A stretch of DNA of 64,000 nucleotides from positions 33,360,254 to 33,424,253 of the forward strand of contig CM053269.1 in the NCBI GenBank assembly GCA_028583415.1, given 5' to 3'. Origin of the DNA: Protea cynaroides (Eukaryota > Streptophyta > Magnoliopsida > Proteales > Proteaceae). The position numbers and the translations under genes were made by a program. Under the pieces are notes generated by a model. That model worked only from the letters and a program-made list of their open reading frames with translations. It ran no database searches and was not told the origin of the DNA. How positions within the stretch are numbered: position 1 is the first letter of the stretch; each line of letters starts with the position of its first letter. Positions 1-11,590 of the stretch are shown one piece after another.

Positions 1-84
1 GCCATAGCATTGATTGTCATCATTTGTATCGTCTCCTTCATAACCTGGCTCGTCCTCCGCCCTCGCATCCCCGAGTTCCAACTA
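1..84 (+). pseudogene. NDR1/HIN1-like (NHL/LEA_2) protein fragment
   Basis: The open frame from base 1 encodes a hydrophobic membrane segment followed by the motif LVLRPRIPEFQL. A transmembrane helix followed by W-L-V-x-R-P-x-x-P-x-F is the hallmark of the N-terminal part of plant NHL proteins (LEA_2 superfamily), which are membrane-anchored defence and stress proteins. Homology stops abruptly at FQL (about base 84). The downstream residues are not NHL-like because they read the antisense strand of a different gene. The start lies outside the window. This is seen directly as a chimeric junction, so I call it a captured or broken exon piece, not a functional gene. Confidence 0.6.
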
Positions 85-89
85 CCAAA

Positions 90-205
90 GAAATCACTAT
101 ACAAGGCAATGAGGAGAGGGATTCCCATGACAAAGGTGTACGGGAGGGTGGAGAGAGTGGAGAGGGAGAAGATTGCGATCATCCATTTGAGGTCATCGTT
201 GCTGG
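90..205 (-). pseudogene. PIN auxin-efflux-carrier fragment
   Basis: Read on the minus strand, this stretch encodes NFTSNDDLKWMIAIFSLSTL followed shortly by LPYTFVMGIPLL. That matches the conserved N-terminal membrane region of PIN auxin efflux carriers (family motif F-S-L-S-T-L-P-N-T-L-V-M-G-I-P-L). A 9-base tandem duplication (tccactctc/tccaccctc) adds an extra S-T-L. An in-frame TGA precedes the N-F-T-S motif and the match ends near base 88, where the NHL-like fragment begins on the other strand. The fragment is therefore too short and too interrupted to work. No adjoining PIN exon was recognised. Confidence 0.6.
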
Positions 206-1926
206 TGAAGTTGGTTCAGATTTCTTAGCGGTCCAATTCGATGCTTTGATGATAATTCTCCTGGAATTGAGGTGGAATGCGGATCCGTTCCGATTCTTCC
301 AAAGGATATTTGAGGAATTAAAAAACAGAGAAGGCAAAATGGAGAAAAGCCTAGATCTGTAACTGGCATTTTGGAAAGAAAGTCCCAATTGTCTTGGTGT
401 CTACAACAAAAGATGGAAGAGAAGACCATGAGAGGCCGACAAATTGAAATCTTCAGCAGGAACACTCGATTTCTGAACATCTCATAACAATAAACACATC
501 CAAAAGTCCTAATCTGAAAAACTTCATCGAAATTCAAAACAATTAACTAAAAGAAACCCATCACCAAAAATTACCGCCAGCCAACAATAAGCAAATGGAT
601 ATTGAACTCAGGAAAATAGCATATATTGTCTTTCCATTGCCGACAAAACACTTGGAGAGCGCCGAACTTTGTTTTTGTGGGAGTAGGGTGGAGAGTGGAG
701 ACTGGAAAGGGATTAGTGAAAGTTTCAATCAATGCCGACTTGAGGGAAATGGTCGTGGGAGACTGAGTCCTGGAGTTAGCCCGAATCCACTGTTCCAGTT
801 GCCGTGGATGAGGAAAACTCACAAGGGCTGCCATCCTAGCTACAGAAATCAGGAAACGCATGCCTTTCACCCAATTACCAAATAGGAGAAGCATAGAGAA
901 ATTGGTTCTGGTTTCAACAATTAGCAAAACCATTGTTATGCCATTCTCTAGACATTCCAAAGCTAGGTTTTCAGTTCCATTTCTCATTTCAGTTTTGCCT
1001 TAACATCAAATAGAATTAAGTGTCTGGATTAGGGCTCACCAATGAAATCGATTATGAGATGATCATTGCAAAATCTGCTGGATGGCTTGCCAAAGAACCC
1101 AAACCCCCCAAAAACTTCCAATCTAAAAGAGATACCCTCTTCATCTAATCTATATTCCAGCATTTTCTTACAAATCAAGGTTATGTCAGTTTTGTACTTC
1201 TTGGAAGTTGCTCACTGGAAACTTTCTTTGCTGCTTGATGATGATGAGTCAGGTGATGATATTGGCTTCTGGTTGGGTTGAGAAAGGCGGGGAAGAACTT
1301 GGGTCGGAAGGGTTAGGGAAAAAAGAGAAGAGGAAGAAAATAGGTTATCAGGACAAAGATGACATTTCATGTTTCAAAAGGGCAAAAATCGACATTTTAC
1401 TGTCCCATTAAGAGTTTTTTTTATCTTAAAAGTATGAGGACGAGATGACATCAGCAACTAACAGAAATCAGCTAACGGACTGGGGCTATCTGTGAGGTTT
1501 TGCAATTAGGGGTAGTACACATAAGTGTCACCAACTTTAGGGTAGGGGTCGTATTTAGGCCATAGTCCAAGAGAATTTCTAGTAATTTTCCCTATATTTT
1601 ATAATTTTATCTTTCCCTAAAAGGGTTTCAGATGTAAAAACTTGCAGAACAAAAACATTATATTATTTATAACTTTGTCTATGTTATGTGATAATTCATT
1701 ACATTTTTAATCTAATTTTATCTAATATAATGCTTATTGCTCTATGAAAACACTTGCTTATGATCTCCTGTACTTACACAATATTATGTCCACAACCTAA
1801 CTTATTAGTCTACTCAACATCCTATGCCAATAATTTTGACACACCTAAAGCAAACCAACATAAGATTGCAAAAATGAATTTAAGAAGCCAAAACTGGGGC
1901 AAAAAGCCATAAATAAGCATCTTTTA

Positions 1927-1932
1927 GCATGT

Positions 1933-1987
<55 letters not shown>
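1927..1987. repeat. Compound (GT)n-(GA)n microsatellite
   Basis: About 14 GT repeats run directly into about 15 GA repeats. The surrounding 1.6-3.0 kb is AT-rich and shows no gene I can support; its right part is the 3' flank of the HMG-box gene. Confidence 0.95.
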
Positions 1988-1990
<3 letters not shown>

Positions 1991-3002
1991 CCATCCAGAG
2001 CTATCAAATCCCTTAGAACTTATATCGGAGGAATTTATGTCAGTCACAGAGTTGTCACAATCCTTGTAGAATCCACGGCCCTGTGGTCCACAGAAAAAAC
2101 AAGGGGGAAAGATCAGTAAGTGATGGATTACAAGTAAACACGGTATAGAAAAGGCTAAAAATGATCTGCCAGGTAAAAAAAACTAAAATTTTAAAACCCA
2201 TAACAGAAAAAAGCATATGCACAACCAGATCAAACTTTTCACCATCCAGTGAATCTGACTTGTCATCAGCCTGAAGCTAAACACTATTAAATCGATCAAA
2301 TCCTTGAACAAGTGTCATATTTGGAAGGAAGATGAGAACATGTCATCAACTCATTATCAAAAAAGCAAAGTTCACAAGAGGAATGAGACAACAAGAAAGC
2401 ATCAGGGCATATCACAAATTGGAAACATTAAAATCTCAAAAACTATGAAAGGAAATGGAAATCGTGATTAAGCATATTTAAAAGCATGTCTTGTGAATGG
2501 ATGATAATTAACCTGCACAACTAAAATAACACATAATATTGATAATCACATGATTAATAAAGAATTATAGAATATTGCATGCTTATGATCAACTAATTGG
2601 AAGAAATGAACATTACATATTGCATAGTCATGAGCTCATAGTATATTGTGTGTTTTAAATAGAAACCGACTAACATTAAAATAATGCCTAATAAATGAAT
2701 TTACAACTTCCATGAATATGGTAACTCAGAGAAAGAATCATTAACAAATACCAGATGCTTTCAATATGAATTTTAACACCAAAAAATAAATAAATAAACA
2801 AAATTAAACATGATCGCAAGAGCACAGTGTGACTTAGTACTAGTGTACAAATGATAGCTAAAAAAAGGGTGCAGAAATAATGGCTCACAATTAAAGCAAG
2901 CGAAAAAGTCAAAGGTACACAACAAGGAAATGGCATCCCATATTAAGTGTGGTATTGCTGATCTAATGTTCCTGCCGGATACAATCTCCGGTGCATACCC
3001 TA

Positions 3003-4056
3003 TTATTGATGTCCAATTTCATTAAAATAACTTCTCAAATCAAAGTATTGGTTGACTACCTCCAATTCCTCCACCTCTTTGCGCAAAACTTCATCATAGG
3101 CTGAATTCACCCTCTCCGATTGAAGGACGAAAGGAGACCTCTCCTGGAATATAGAATAGGGGAAAGATAGTAAATCTCTAAAAAAAAAACAGTTGTCTCT
3201 GAAAATTGTAGAAGCAATTATTACCTCGGTTGTCATGTTCTTCCATGTCTCAAACCCTTTCCGGTCAACTACCAACCAATCCTCCGACTCGTGGGTTTTC
3301 CGAAAGCTTTCCCTATCAACCAACTCAATAAATGACGAGATTTTCTAAATTTCAATATAACAAGTAATTGAAAAAATTCAGTTGATTCCACATGTAGTTT
3401 GAAAATTAATTTGAACAACCCCCACCCCCTCCGGTAACTCTGTAACTACAGAATCAGCAATAACATCCAGCCAATAAGCATCATATGTATATGGCTGCAT
3501 GCTTGAACATGAATGCATTAGAAATCTTAAGATTCACTCAAAACAATTTTTTCAAATGCTAGAGTACAGAGGAGACATACGAATAGAGACCAATAACAAC
3601 AAAATAAGAGAAGAGAATATACATGAAGAAGCAGAATGGAGATCTGGGCTGGTCCCCAAGGATCAGAACTTTAGGATTTTGATTCCGGTTCATGGCTTTT
3701 AATCTTTTATGTTCTGATTTGCCTTTACAGTCGTGCATGTCAGCAAGAGCGATTGCAACCGAAACACCACAGAAATCGCTGTAGAATCGAAGCCACAAAT
3801 GAAGTACAAAAGTTCAACAGAAGAAAAAGACTAACTTCATGGTTTCTGATAATGACCTTACAAAGGAGGGGGGAATATAAAAACGGAGTAAAAGAAAGGA
3901 AATAGACAAGAGAAGCTATCAGAGATGATAGAACAAAATAAAAGCAGAGCGAGGAATACAAGCATGAGAAAAAGGATACCATTTCTCGAACGCGCTTCCG
4001 TCAGGGGCACGATATAGTGCACGAACCCTTTTCCGATTCTTTTGCAGATTCGCCAT
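3003..4056 (-). CDS. HMG-box DNA-binding protein (HMGB7-like), four exons
   Basis: This is a plant nuclear HMG-box chromatin protein of 153 residues. Exons on the minus strand are 4056-3980, 3778-3623, 3312-3225 and 3143-3003. Every intron has GT and AG ends and the joined frame is open from ATG (4056-4054) to TAA (3005-3003). Residues 1-25 are basic and end in RAPDGSAFEK. Residues 26-43 form a C-x2-C-x11-H-x-C motif (C26, C29, H41, C43), seen in HMGB7-type proteins and possibly metal-binding. The HMG box spans about residues 69-137: PRSPFCFFMESFRKTH, W90, then GFETWKNMT and ERSPFVLQSERVNSAYDEVL. The box is shorter and less basic than in canonical HMGB proteins, and there is no long acidic tail. 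HMGB proteins bend DNA and shape chromatin; DNA binding here is inferred from the family. The gene stands alone, with no truncation or stop. I chose this ATG because it is the first in frame and opens the conserved basic segment. Confidence 0.85.
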
Positions 4057-6600
4057 TAAAGCTTTGAACTAAGCTCTGCAACTCTTTCCTTAATCCTCAG
4101 TGACTTCTGTAGGACTCTTAAGTATGAATGAACTTCATCAGTTACGGTTCAAACTTCAAAAAATACGGAAGAAATTTTATTTTAATCCCATTCCCTCCAA
4201 TTTTTAACATAAAAAAGAGAGTTCATCAAGAGTGAAAATCGTAACCGAAGCTTTTGGGCGGGCAGCTGAAAATTGAGAAGGGAAACGTGGCCAATGAAAA
4301 TGGTACAAATGTGAGAAGTGCTTAATATCTGGCTGAAATGATTGCCTCGATAGACTGCAGCGGCGCTGAAGTGACGGTTTTGGGAAGTTCATTAATTGGG
4401 GATTTTAGAATGCTGCAAAAAGTTGGCATCCACGTCCTCTCAAGAAAATTTGGAGGAGAGATAGCGTCCAATAAAAATGCGGGACCCTTCATTCGAGTCG
4501 ATTATGAGTCATTCGAATCGATTATGAGTCGATAAGTTGAGTCAACAGTGGGTGTCGACTCGAATGGAAGGGGTAGATTAATTCGACTTCAGGTGTTGCC
4601 CATCTATATAGAACGTCATCTCTCCTTTAAATTTTTTGGAAGAGAGGATTTGAATCCCAAAAATTGTGACCGTTAAATCTTTCTTTCCTTTATTATCTAT
4701 TGGTTTAGGGGCATGGCCAAACTGGAAAATCCAAATCAAATCAGCTTGATTAGCTTAAACCAAATCGAAACTGAATCAGACTGTGTCATAGTGGGCTGTG
4801 TTTTTTAAGGTTGTCAATTTGATATCGAAACTATATATCAAAACTGGTACCGTACTATTTATATTGAGGTCAATATATCATTTTCTATCTGGTAAGATAC
4901 TGGTTCAAGTTTTGATTTCGTATTTCTATTTGGTAAGATACGGTATTGTATTGTTAAACCAATAGTACATATTGCCTGTTATATTGAATTTTCTATACCG
5001 TTTATACCGATTTGTATATCATATATTGACTGAAAATTAATATTTTAAGATATAAGTGTTCAAGTGGTACACACCGTATACTTTTTATAATATATTGTAT
5101 CTAAAAAAAATTGAAGATGACAATGAATTAGAACCATATTTTGTTCCAAATTAGAAATCAAAGCTCGTACTGAATCTAAAACCGTTTTCGTACCATATAA
5201 AAACCGTATATTACACCAGTTAAAAACCGTACAAAGCCGATCTAATAATAGTTTAAGTTTTGGTAGTGTCTTCCTATTCGGTAAGGTAATGGTAAGGGCT
5301 TTTTTTTCTTGTACCATACCATATTACTGATATTGTACCAATTCACACCTGTACTATTTTTAGAGTCCAACAAAAGACCAATATCGTAACCAAAATTGGA
5401 CTAGACCGATTGATAAACCCAAATCAAACCGATCCAATAGGCCCAAATTAAAACTGAATTAGATCAATGATATATTAATAAGAGCCCATTAAACTAACCT
5501 TTTACTAATATACATGTAAGAAACTAAACAAACTTGACAGAGTCTCTTGAGCCAACTTCTTACTAATATACATATAGGAAATGGAAAGCAAATTAATATT
5601 GGACTGATAAGAGCTCACTAAACCAGTCTGATAAAATCTAAAATCAAAATCAAATAAGACTAAACCGACTGATCCATCGATGGACACCCTGTTCTATGAC
5701 CTTGTTATAAACCATGTAAGGTATTTCCTTCCCACTTACATTTTAGTTTTGAAAGTCTAGTAATCAATTCCATCTGGTTTTAATCAAGAAATCGTTGGTT
5801 GCGAACCGATAAACCGATTTAATTGTTAACCGATTACAGTAGTTAAATATTATAATACATCCTATTCTCTTGCTTTCTCTATGTTGTCACTGTATTATTT
5901 ATGTCGAATTTGATGGACTTTCATTCTCTTTCAGTAGAGTATACAAATTTGCTAGCATCAAATACTCTTTGTGTGTGGGTGGGTGGGGAGGAGGAGGTGG
6001 AACGCCATGTTGTTATGCAACTCCGACAAGAACATGCTATAAAAAGGAAAGCAATTAGTTCCTAATTGCTAATAAATTTTGGTTTGAAAAATTAAAATCA
6101 ATTAATAATCAGTTCGGTATTGAATTCAAACAGAACTGATGAACACCCTTAATAGGAAGCTTTGAGAAATATTTTGCCTAAATTTAAGGTCAAGGTCAAC
6201 ACTTTCTAAGTTAAGGTTGAGCCCTTGGATTAAGGATCACCTAACCTTTAAATGTATATGTATACAAATACAAGAGAGGGGATTCATACATTGCCAGCGT
6301 ATAATGACATCTACATTGCCAATCAATGCCACATAGGAGGGAGAACCATACAATTCATATACAAGGAGTCACATATACGGGATGAGATAGGGTGTGAGAG
6401 GAAAAAGAGTAAATAAGATTTTTTATTTTTTATTTATTATTATTATTTTTTTCTTTTGTGGGAGTAGGGACAAAGGTTTGAAAGATTCCCTTATATAGAA
6501 AAAGTCCTTAATTTCCACCACAAAGTATACCTAAATTTAATCATGCATTAGTCATGTGCTATGTTGTCGCTTGAATCTCTGCCGAGATCTTCTGAGGTGG
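4057..6600. other. AT-rich intergenic sequence, no gene seen
   Basis: The first few hundred bases are the upstream region of the HMG-box gene. From about 4.7 to 5.9 kb the sequence is rich in recurring short phrases such as 'ggtaagatac', 'aaaccgat' and 'taccatat', in both orientations, which suggests an old, highly degraded repeat. A short direct repeat (attcgagtcgattatgagtc / attcgaatcgattatgagtc) lies at about 4493-4532. I see no open frame with recognisable homology. Confidence 0.5.
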
Positions 6601-7254
6601 GACTAATCTGTAAACGGCATGAACAAGGCAAAAGAGATAGGGCTTGTAGCCTTCGGGTACTTCTGATACATAAGTCAAGACTCTGGGTAACAAATAATAA
6701 GGAGGTCAGTGGTCCAACCTTGTAAATGAAAAAAGCGGGGGAATAAAGGGATTCTAGGGTAGAGCTGTCAGAGCGAGCGAATGAAATAGTAAAATATTGA
6801 TTAAAGAAGTAAATTGACCTTGAAATTTGAAATTATTTATATTGTTTCTGGTGTTTACGTCAATAATGAGTCACGTGCCCTCTTTTAGAGTTCAATACGG
6901 AATTCTGATGGATGGTTTTGCCCCTGACTTAAGCTGATAATGGTAGATGTGTCCCTAAGAGTGGTCTTTTGGTGAAAAGACCACTATGCCCCAGGTAGCT
7001 TGGGAGCTCTAAGGACATCCATGCGTTGCACTCCCATTGGTCGATAGTATCTATACCCAAGAGTTGCCCCCTACTCTTTTAGATCTATAAGGTCCAATGG
7101 AGTAAGAAAAAAACAAAAAATTTGCAGTGTTTTGAACATACTTATCTACCATCCTAGGACCTTTTAGGTTTAAGATTTGAGTTGAAGTAGTAAAAATTGT
7201 CTGACTAGGACGATTTGATTGGTGTGGCTGGGTGTGGAAGAGGTTTTATGTTCT

Positions 7255-7600
7255 TGTGCGTCTGTTCATGCCGAGGTGTTGAGGTGCCGAGGAGTGCTCC
7301 ACGGTCAGGATTATTCGGTCATGCCAAGGAGTATTCCGCAGTCAGGTTTATACAGTCATGCCAAGGTGCCGAGGAACACTCCATAATCGGGCTTACTCGG
7401 TCATGTCGAGGAGCACTCCACGATCAACTTTATATAGTCATGCCAAGGTGTTGAGAAGTGCTAAGGGTGCCGAGGTGCCAAAGAGCACTCCATGGTCGGG
7501 TTTACTCAGTCATGGCAAAGTGCTGAGGAGTACTTTGTGGTCAAGTTTACTAGGTCATGTGGAGGTGCCGAAGATGTTCGATCTACCCTCCTCAAACCGT
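7255..7600. repeat. Degenerate tandem array, about 55-bp units
   Basis: Units built on 'ggtcatgccaaggtgccgaggagcactcc' followed by 'ggtcaggtttactc' recur about six times with substitutions and small indels. Frames through the array encode repetitive peptides with no recognised domain, so I do not call a gene. The array lies inside the gypsy remnant, between gag and the left LTR. Confidence 0.8.
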
Positions 7601-8400
7601 TGAGCTCGGTCTTGCTGAGGTGAACGGGCCAATCTCGTCGGTGTAATACTTGTAGGCATGCGTTCTACCCTCCTTGAGCCATTGAGCTTAGTCTTGCCGA
7701 GGTGAACGGGCCGATCTCGTCGGCATAATACTTGTAGGCATGCGTTCTACCCTCCTCGGACAGTTTATCTCGACCTTGCCAAGGTGAACATGCTTATTTC
7801 ATCGGCGTAGTTGATGCATTTGATCAACCCTCGGGCCGTTGAGCTCTATTTTTCGAGGTGAACAGGCCGATCTAGTAGGCGTAGTACTTGTAGGCGTGTG
7901 CTCTACCCTCCTAGGGCTGTTGAGTTAGATATTGCCGAGGTAAACGGACCAATCTCGTATGCATAGTCTCGAGCCGTTGAGCTTGGTCTTGCTAAGGTGA
8001 ACAGACCTATCTCTTCTGCGTAGTTTCGGGCCATTATGCTTGTTCTTGCCGAGGTGAATGGATCGATCTTTTATGCGTAGTCTCGGGCCATTGAGCTAGA
8101 TCTTGCCGAGGTGAATGGACGGATCTCGTCAGGATAGTCTCCACCGTTGAGCTCGGTCTTGTCAAGGTGAATCGGCCGTTCTCGTCAATGTAGTCTCGGA
8201 CCGTTGAGCTCGGTCTTGACCGTTGAGCTTGGTCTTGTTGAGGTGAACGGGCCAATCTCGTCGTCATGGTCTCGGGCCGTAGAGCTTGGTCTTGTCAAGG
8301 TAAATGGGCCGATCTCATTGGTGTGGTCTCAGGCCATTGAGCTCGGTCTTGTCGAGGTAAATGTGGCGATCTCGTCGGTGTAATTGATGTGTTTGATTTA
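7590..8400. repeat. Degenerate tandem array, 80-bp then 57-bp units
   Basis: A second array uses the core 'gagctcggtcttgccgagg' plus 'tgaacgggccgatctcgtcg'. The first four or five units are about 80 bp and include a 'tacttgtaggcatgcg' spacer. From about 7930 the units shorten to about 57 bp with a 'tagtctcgggccgt' spacer and run roughly eight times. The change in unit length inside one array implies a derived shorter repeat that expanded secondarily. Confidence 0.85.
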
Positions 8401-8442
8401 TGTTAAGCTTGTAGGTTCCTCTTAATGGGTTGAAGTCCTTCG

Positions 8443-9000
8443 TCAAATGGTATTTCTTGCTCCTTGGCAACCTCTGTCACCACCTTCAACTTTTATCTTG
8501 TCTGAGGTGTTGGTTTCTCCATGTCTTGCCATGAAAGTCTTGTTAGCTGTGGCATACTTCTCACAACAAGCTAGGAAGTATTTCATATCAGTTGGGGCCT
8601 TCTTTGTGATGGAGAATAGTATTCCCATAATGCGAATGCTGGCTTGGAGAGTGGGGAAGACCATGGCTGGTTCGATATCCTTAACGTTCAATACTTTCAT
8701 GTTGAAATGGTTGACAAATTCCCAGAGGGGTTTGTCCTTTCGTTGCTTCATGTTCCTCAAATGCTGCGATTTTCTTTTGAATCTTGCTGTCCTAGAAGTG
8801 GGTGAGGAAATTTTTGCTGAGGTACTTGAATGGGTTTACAGACTTGTGTGGGAGGCTATTTAACCATAACCTAGTTGCTTTCCGCAACGAAGAGGGGAAT
8901 GCATGGCAGATAATGGCATCTTGATACCTGTGGAGACACATCATGGCCATGAAATTGTTTAGATGTTACTCAGGGTCTGTGGTGCCATCATAGAGGTCGA
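8443..9000 (-). pseudogene. Ty3/gypsy gag remnant
   Basis: On the minus strand, the stretch from about 9000 down to 8765 reads as the retrotransposon gag core: YDGTTDPE, then HLNNFMAMMCLHRYQDAIMC, then LWFNSLPHKSV and NPFKYLSKNF. It continues after a frame break at 8760-8443 with LRQRKDKPL-like sequence, LWEFVNHFN, VKDIEPAMVF and a KYATA motif. Gag forms the retrotransposon particle. Frameshifts and stops show it is dead. No zinc knuckle, protease or reverse transcriptase follows. Confidence 0.75.
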
Positions 9001-10205
9001 TCATCAACATTTGAAACTCTTTGGCAAAGGAGCTCTCGTGATCACATCGAGAGAGCATTCTTGGCATTATAGTCTTTCTCCTCACACGCAAGGCTTTGGT
9101 GTACGACTTCATTCATATGCTCCCTGAATGCTTGAAATTGGTCTTCGAACCATTTGGCCTCTAGGTTTATAGGTGTTTTTCTATAATTTGATCGAGGTAC
9201 TTTGTTGTTTTATGGAGTGTCTACCTCTGCTGTGGGACATAGAAGTTAGGCTCCCATTGGTGCTAAGCGTGAAAAAGGGCTGAGTCTTTCAGAGACTAGC
9301 ACCCTTTGGCATACAGTTGATCTTGTTCACCTTCCTCCCTCTGTTACCTTGCTATGGTTGCGGCCACTCAGCCTTTGGCTGGGAAAACCTTGAGCTCGAT
9401 CATTTGCTGATGGTCGAGCCTATTAGGAACAAGAGGATTGATGTCCTTATGTTGTCGGTTAAGGTGTGCGTCGTTGGGTCACATTTGGTAGGCTTGGCCG
9501 TTGCTCACTTAGGTTCTGAGCCTGGAGCCTGAGTGGTAGGATCAAAGTCATAGTGTCTAGGCTCGGGGTTTGTAGGTCGGACCTCTCACAGGAGCTGGGT
9601 TAACATCTCGATCTGGCATGTCATGCCGTCTAATTGAGCCCTCATGAAGTACTTGTCCACGTGATGACCGGCCCCTTAGTTTTCTTCAGGTTGCTCATGG
9701 GAAGGAACTTCATGACTATGCGCGTCCCTGAGGACTTTTTAGTTGTCTCTTACTAAGGGATCTCTTTCTTTGTTCATGTTGATGTTGTGACTTCTTGTCC
9801 TTTGTCAATCCATCACCGATGGTTTTGACGTAGGTCGGTACCTATACCAAAGTCTTTCTATTAACCCCATGGTGGGTGTCAGTCTGTTGCCGCTAAAATC
9901 CATGTAAAGGTCCTTCGATGTGGCATCAACCTACAGACGACAAAAACATGGCAAAGGAGGTTGAGCTTATTAGCTTTGAGGTTGCTCCAATGCTTAAGTC
10001 AGGACTCTAGACAAGAAATAATAAGGAGGCCGGAGGTCCAACTAGGTAAATGAAGAAAGCGGGGGTAGAAAGTAAAAATGGCATAGGTACCGAGGTGGCG
10101 AACTATTTTGAGTTTTATATGTACAGCAATGGTGTGTCAATGAGTGAAATAGTAAAAAAATGAGTAAAATATGAAGTGATTTGACCTTGAGGTTTGAGTC
10201 TATAT

Positions 10206-11590
10206 ATGGGGGGGGGGGCTATTAATATTTCTTTCCTTTGAGATTTTAAATAGATCTAAATCATCTAATGAAATTTGATATATTCACCCATTTTTTTTAT
10301 TTCAATCTAACATGTGGCTAAGTCTTATGAGTTTCAATTTGATGAGTGGCCACGGGAGACAAGAGCTTCTCTTGAGGCATGTTTGGACAGCTTATGGGGC
10401 TACAACTTTTGAAAACCAAAAACTAGCTTTTGGATAACAAAAATGTGAAGCTAATAAGATGCATTGTTTAGAAACTATTGTTAAAAGACAAGAAGTTTGG
10501 GGCAAGTGGTATCAGAAGTGGGAAAGATTCCAAACTGATACTCCCAATTCACCTGCATTTTTGTCCATGAAATTCAACCATTTCAAAACCAATAACCTTG
10601 TTCAAACATGCACTCGCTGAAATTTAAGATCTTTGAAAGATATTACTCTCATCGTGTGATGGGGTCCAGCAACTAGGGAGCCATGTCCACTCTTCCTAAT
10701 TTATAATAGGAGAGGGTTTCCCCAATACTTGTATGGGGAAATCTTCCATGACTCACCAATGGGATGCAAGAATTAGTCCCCATATTGATCAAGAAGGAGA
10801 GAATGTAAGAGATGAGAGAGAAAATACCAGAATGTGAGAGGGCGTGGAAAAGAATCCCCACACTAGCGTTGTGTTTATCTTTTTCCCCTTATAATAATAA
10901 GTTTTTTCGTCAAAGCTTCCTTAAACATGCACATATACATAAGGTTCTTTAGAGGGTCACGATTGCCACATTAACAAATGACACAAGCATTCTAATTATT
11001 GGATATTCAGGGTATGATTTGGATTAATCACATGTTAAATTGCATAATCAAATTCACTCATATACCTGAAATATCTTTGCATGCTTTTTGTGGGTACTAA
11101 GCACGTTGCATGTGTTTGGTAAGCAACTCTTCACTATGTGCGACTGCACCCATTTCTGTTGGGGAAAGCCTTAATCATCACATGACGAACTATGCTCCAT
11201 TACTTGTGATTAGGTCCTTTTGAGGGAATCAAACTGATTTATTTACCATTCTCGGGGTAGAGAATGGAGGTTTAATATCACCACATGAAATAAGGGTTTA
11301 GGACCAGGTGCCCGTTTCACTAGCAAAATGGACGAAAATAACTCCACATGGATATAAGCATGGGTTTATGAATCAACGTTTTAGTAGAGGGTTAAGTTAC
11401 AGAAGTGGGTAGTGTAAGTACCCATCTCGGCTCCAGCAGATCCGATTTGCCACTAGACACAGATGATAAAGTGTTTTTTCATTTCTTACCAATTTAACTA
11501 TATGTTAACAATTAATACTTATTGTAAAAAAGACAAAAAACAAAGTTTCAAAAGATTTTCAAATGAAAATTCAAATTTTGGCTATTTAGT
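10206..11590. other. No gene seen
   Basis: Mixed AT-rich sequence between the gypsy remnant and the first copia element. It contains a homopolymer G run at about 10208-10218. I recognise no coding homology, RNA gene or clear repeat boundary. Confidence 0.5.

Larger units (their letters stand above)
1..1568. mobile_element. Putative Pack-MULE, right part (left end outside window)
   Basis: This block holds two unrelated gene fragments in opposite orientations (see 1-84 and 90-205) and ends on the right in a stretch built like the MULE termini elsewhere in the window. Read on the minus strand from about 1568 downward, it has the same order of short phrases as the ends at 16776 and 21321: a 'taccc/acccc' terminal part, a 'CCGTTAG..' part, a 'GATGTCAT' part, then 'GGGACAgtaaaatg' and a 'ttttgccc' part. 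The left terminus and target duplication are outside the window, so the element class is an inference from this shared layout and from the chimeric content. The exact right end (about 1560-1570) is approximate. No transposase is visible. Between 205 and 1260 I recognise no further coding homology. Confidence 0.45.
6600..10205 (-). mobile_element. Decayed Ty3/gypsy LTR retrotransposon remnant
   Basis: Two diverged direct repeats about 3.3 kb apart mark likely LTR remains: 6671-6838 and 9993-10190. They share 'taagtca.gactct', 'aaataataaggaggtc', 'aaatga.aaaagcggggg', 'gaaatagtaaaa' and 'ttgaccttgaa.ttt'. Between them, on the minus strand, lie gag pieces (8443 to about 9000). Next to the right repeat is a leader containing the complement of 'cacccaccatgggg', which resembles the primer-binding leader of plant gypsy elements. 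Pol is absent and long tandem arrays occupy the space between gag and the left LTR. Exact termini and target duplication could not be fixed. It is a non-autonomous or deleted element. Confidence 0.65.

Noticed and set aside
571..987. 138-residue minus-strand frame near the left end
   Set aside because: No recognisable motif, no splice context; it may be part of another captured piece but cannot be supported.
3740..3982. 80-residue hydrophobic frame in the HMG-box gene
   Set aside because: It covers intron 1 of that gene; the spliced model with GT-AG ends and HMG homology is far better.
7215..7603. Open frames with repetitive peptides
   Set aside because: They follow the 55-bp tandem array and have no start context or domain; non-coding repeat explains them.
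7255..8400. CRISPR-like array
   Set aside because: Units are degenerate with no constant repeat alternating with unique spacers, and the genome is a plant's.
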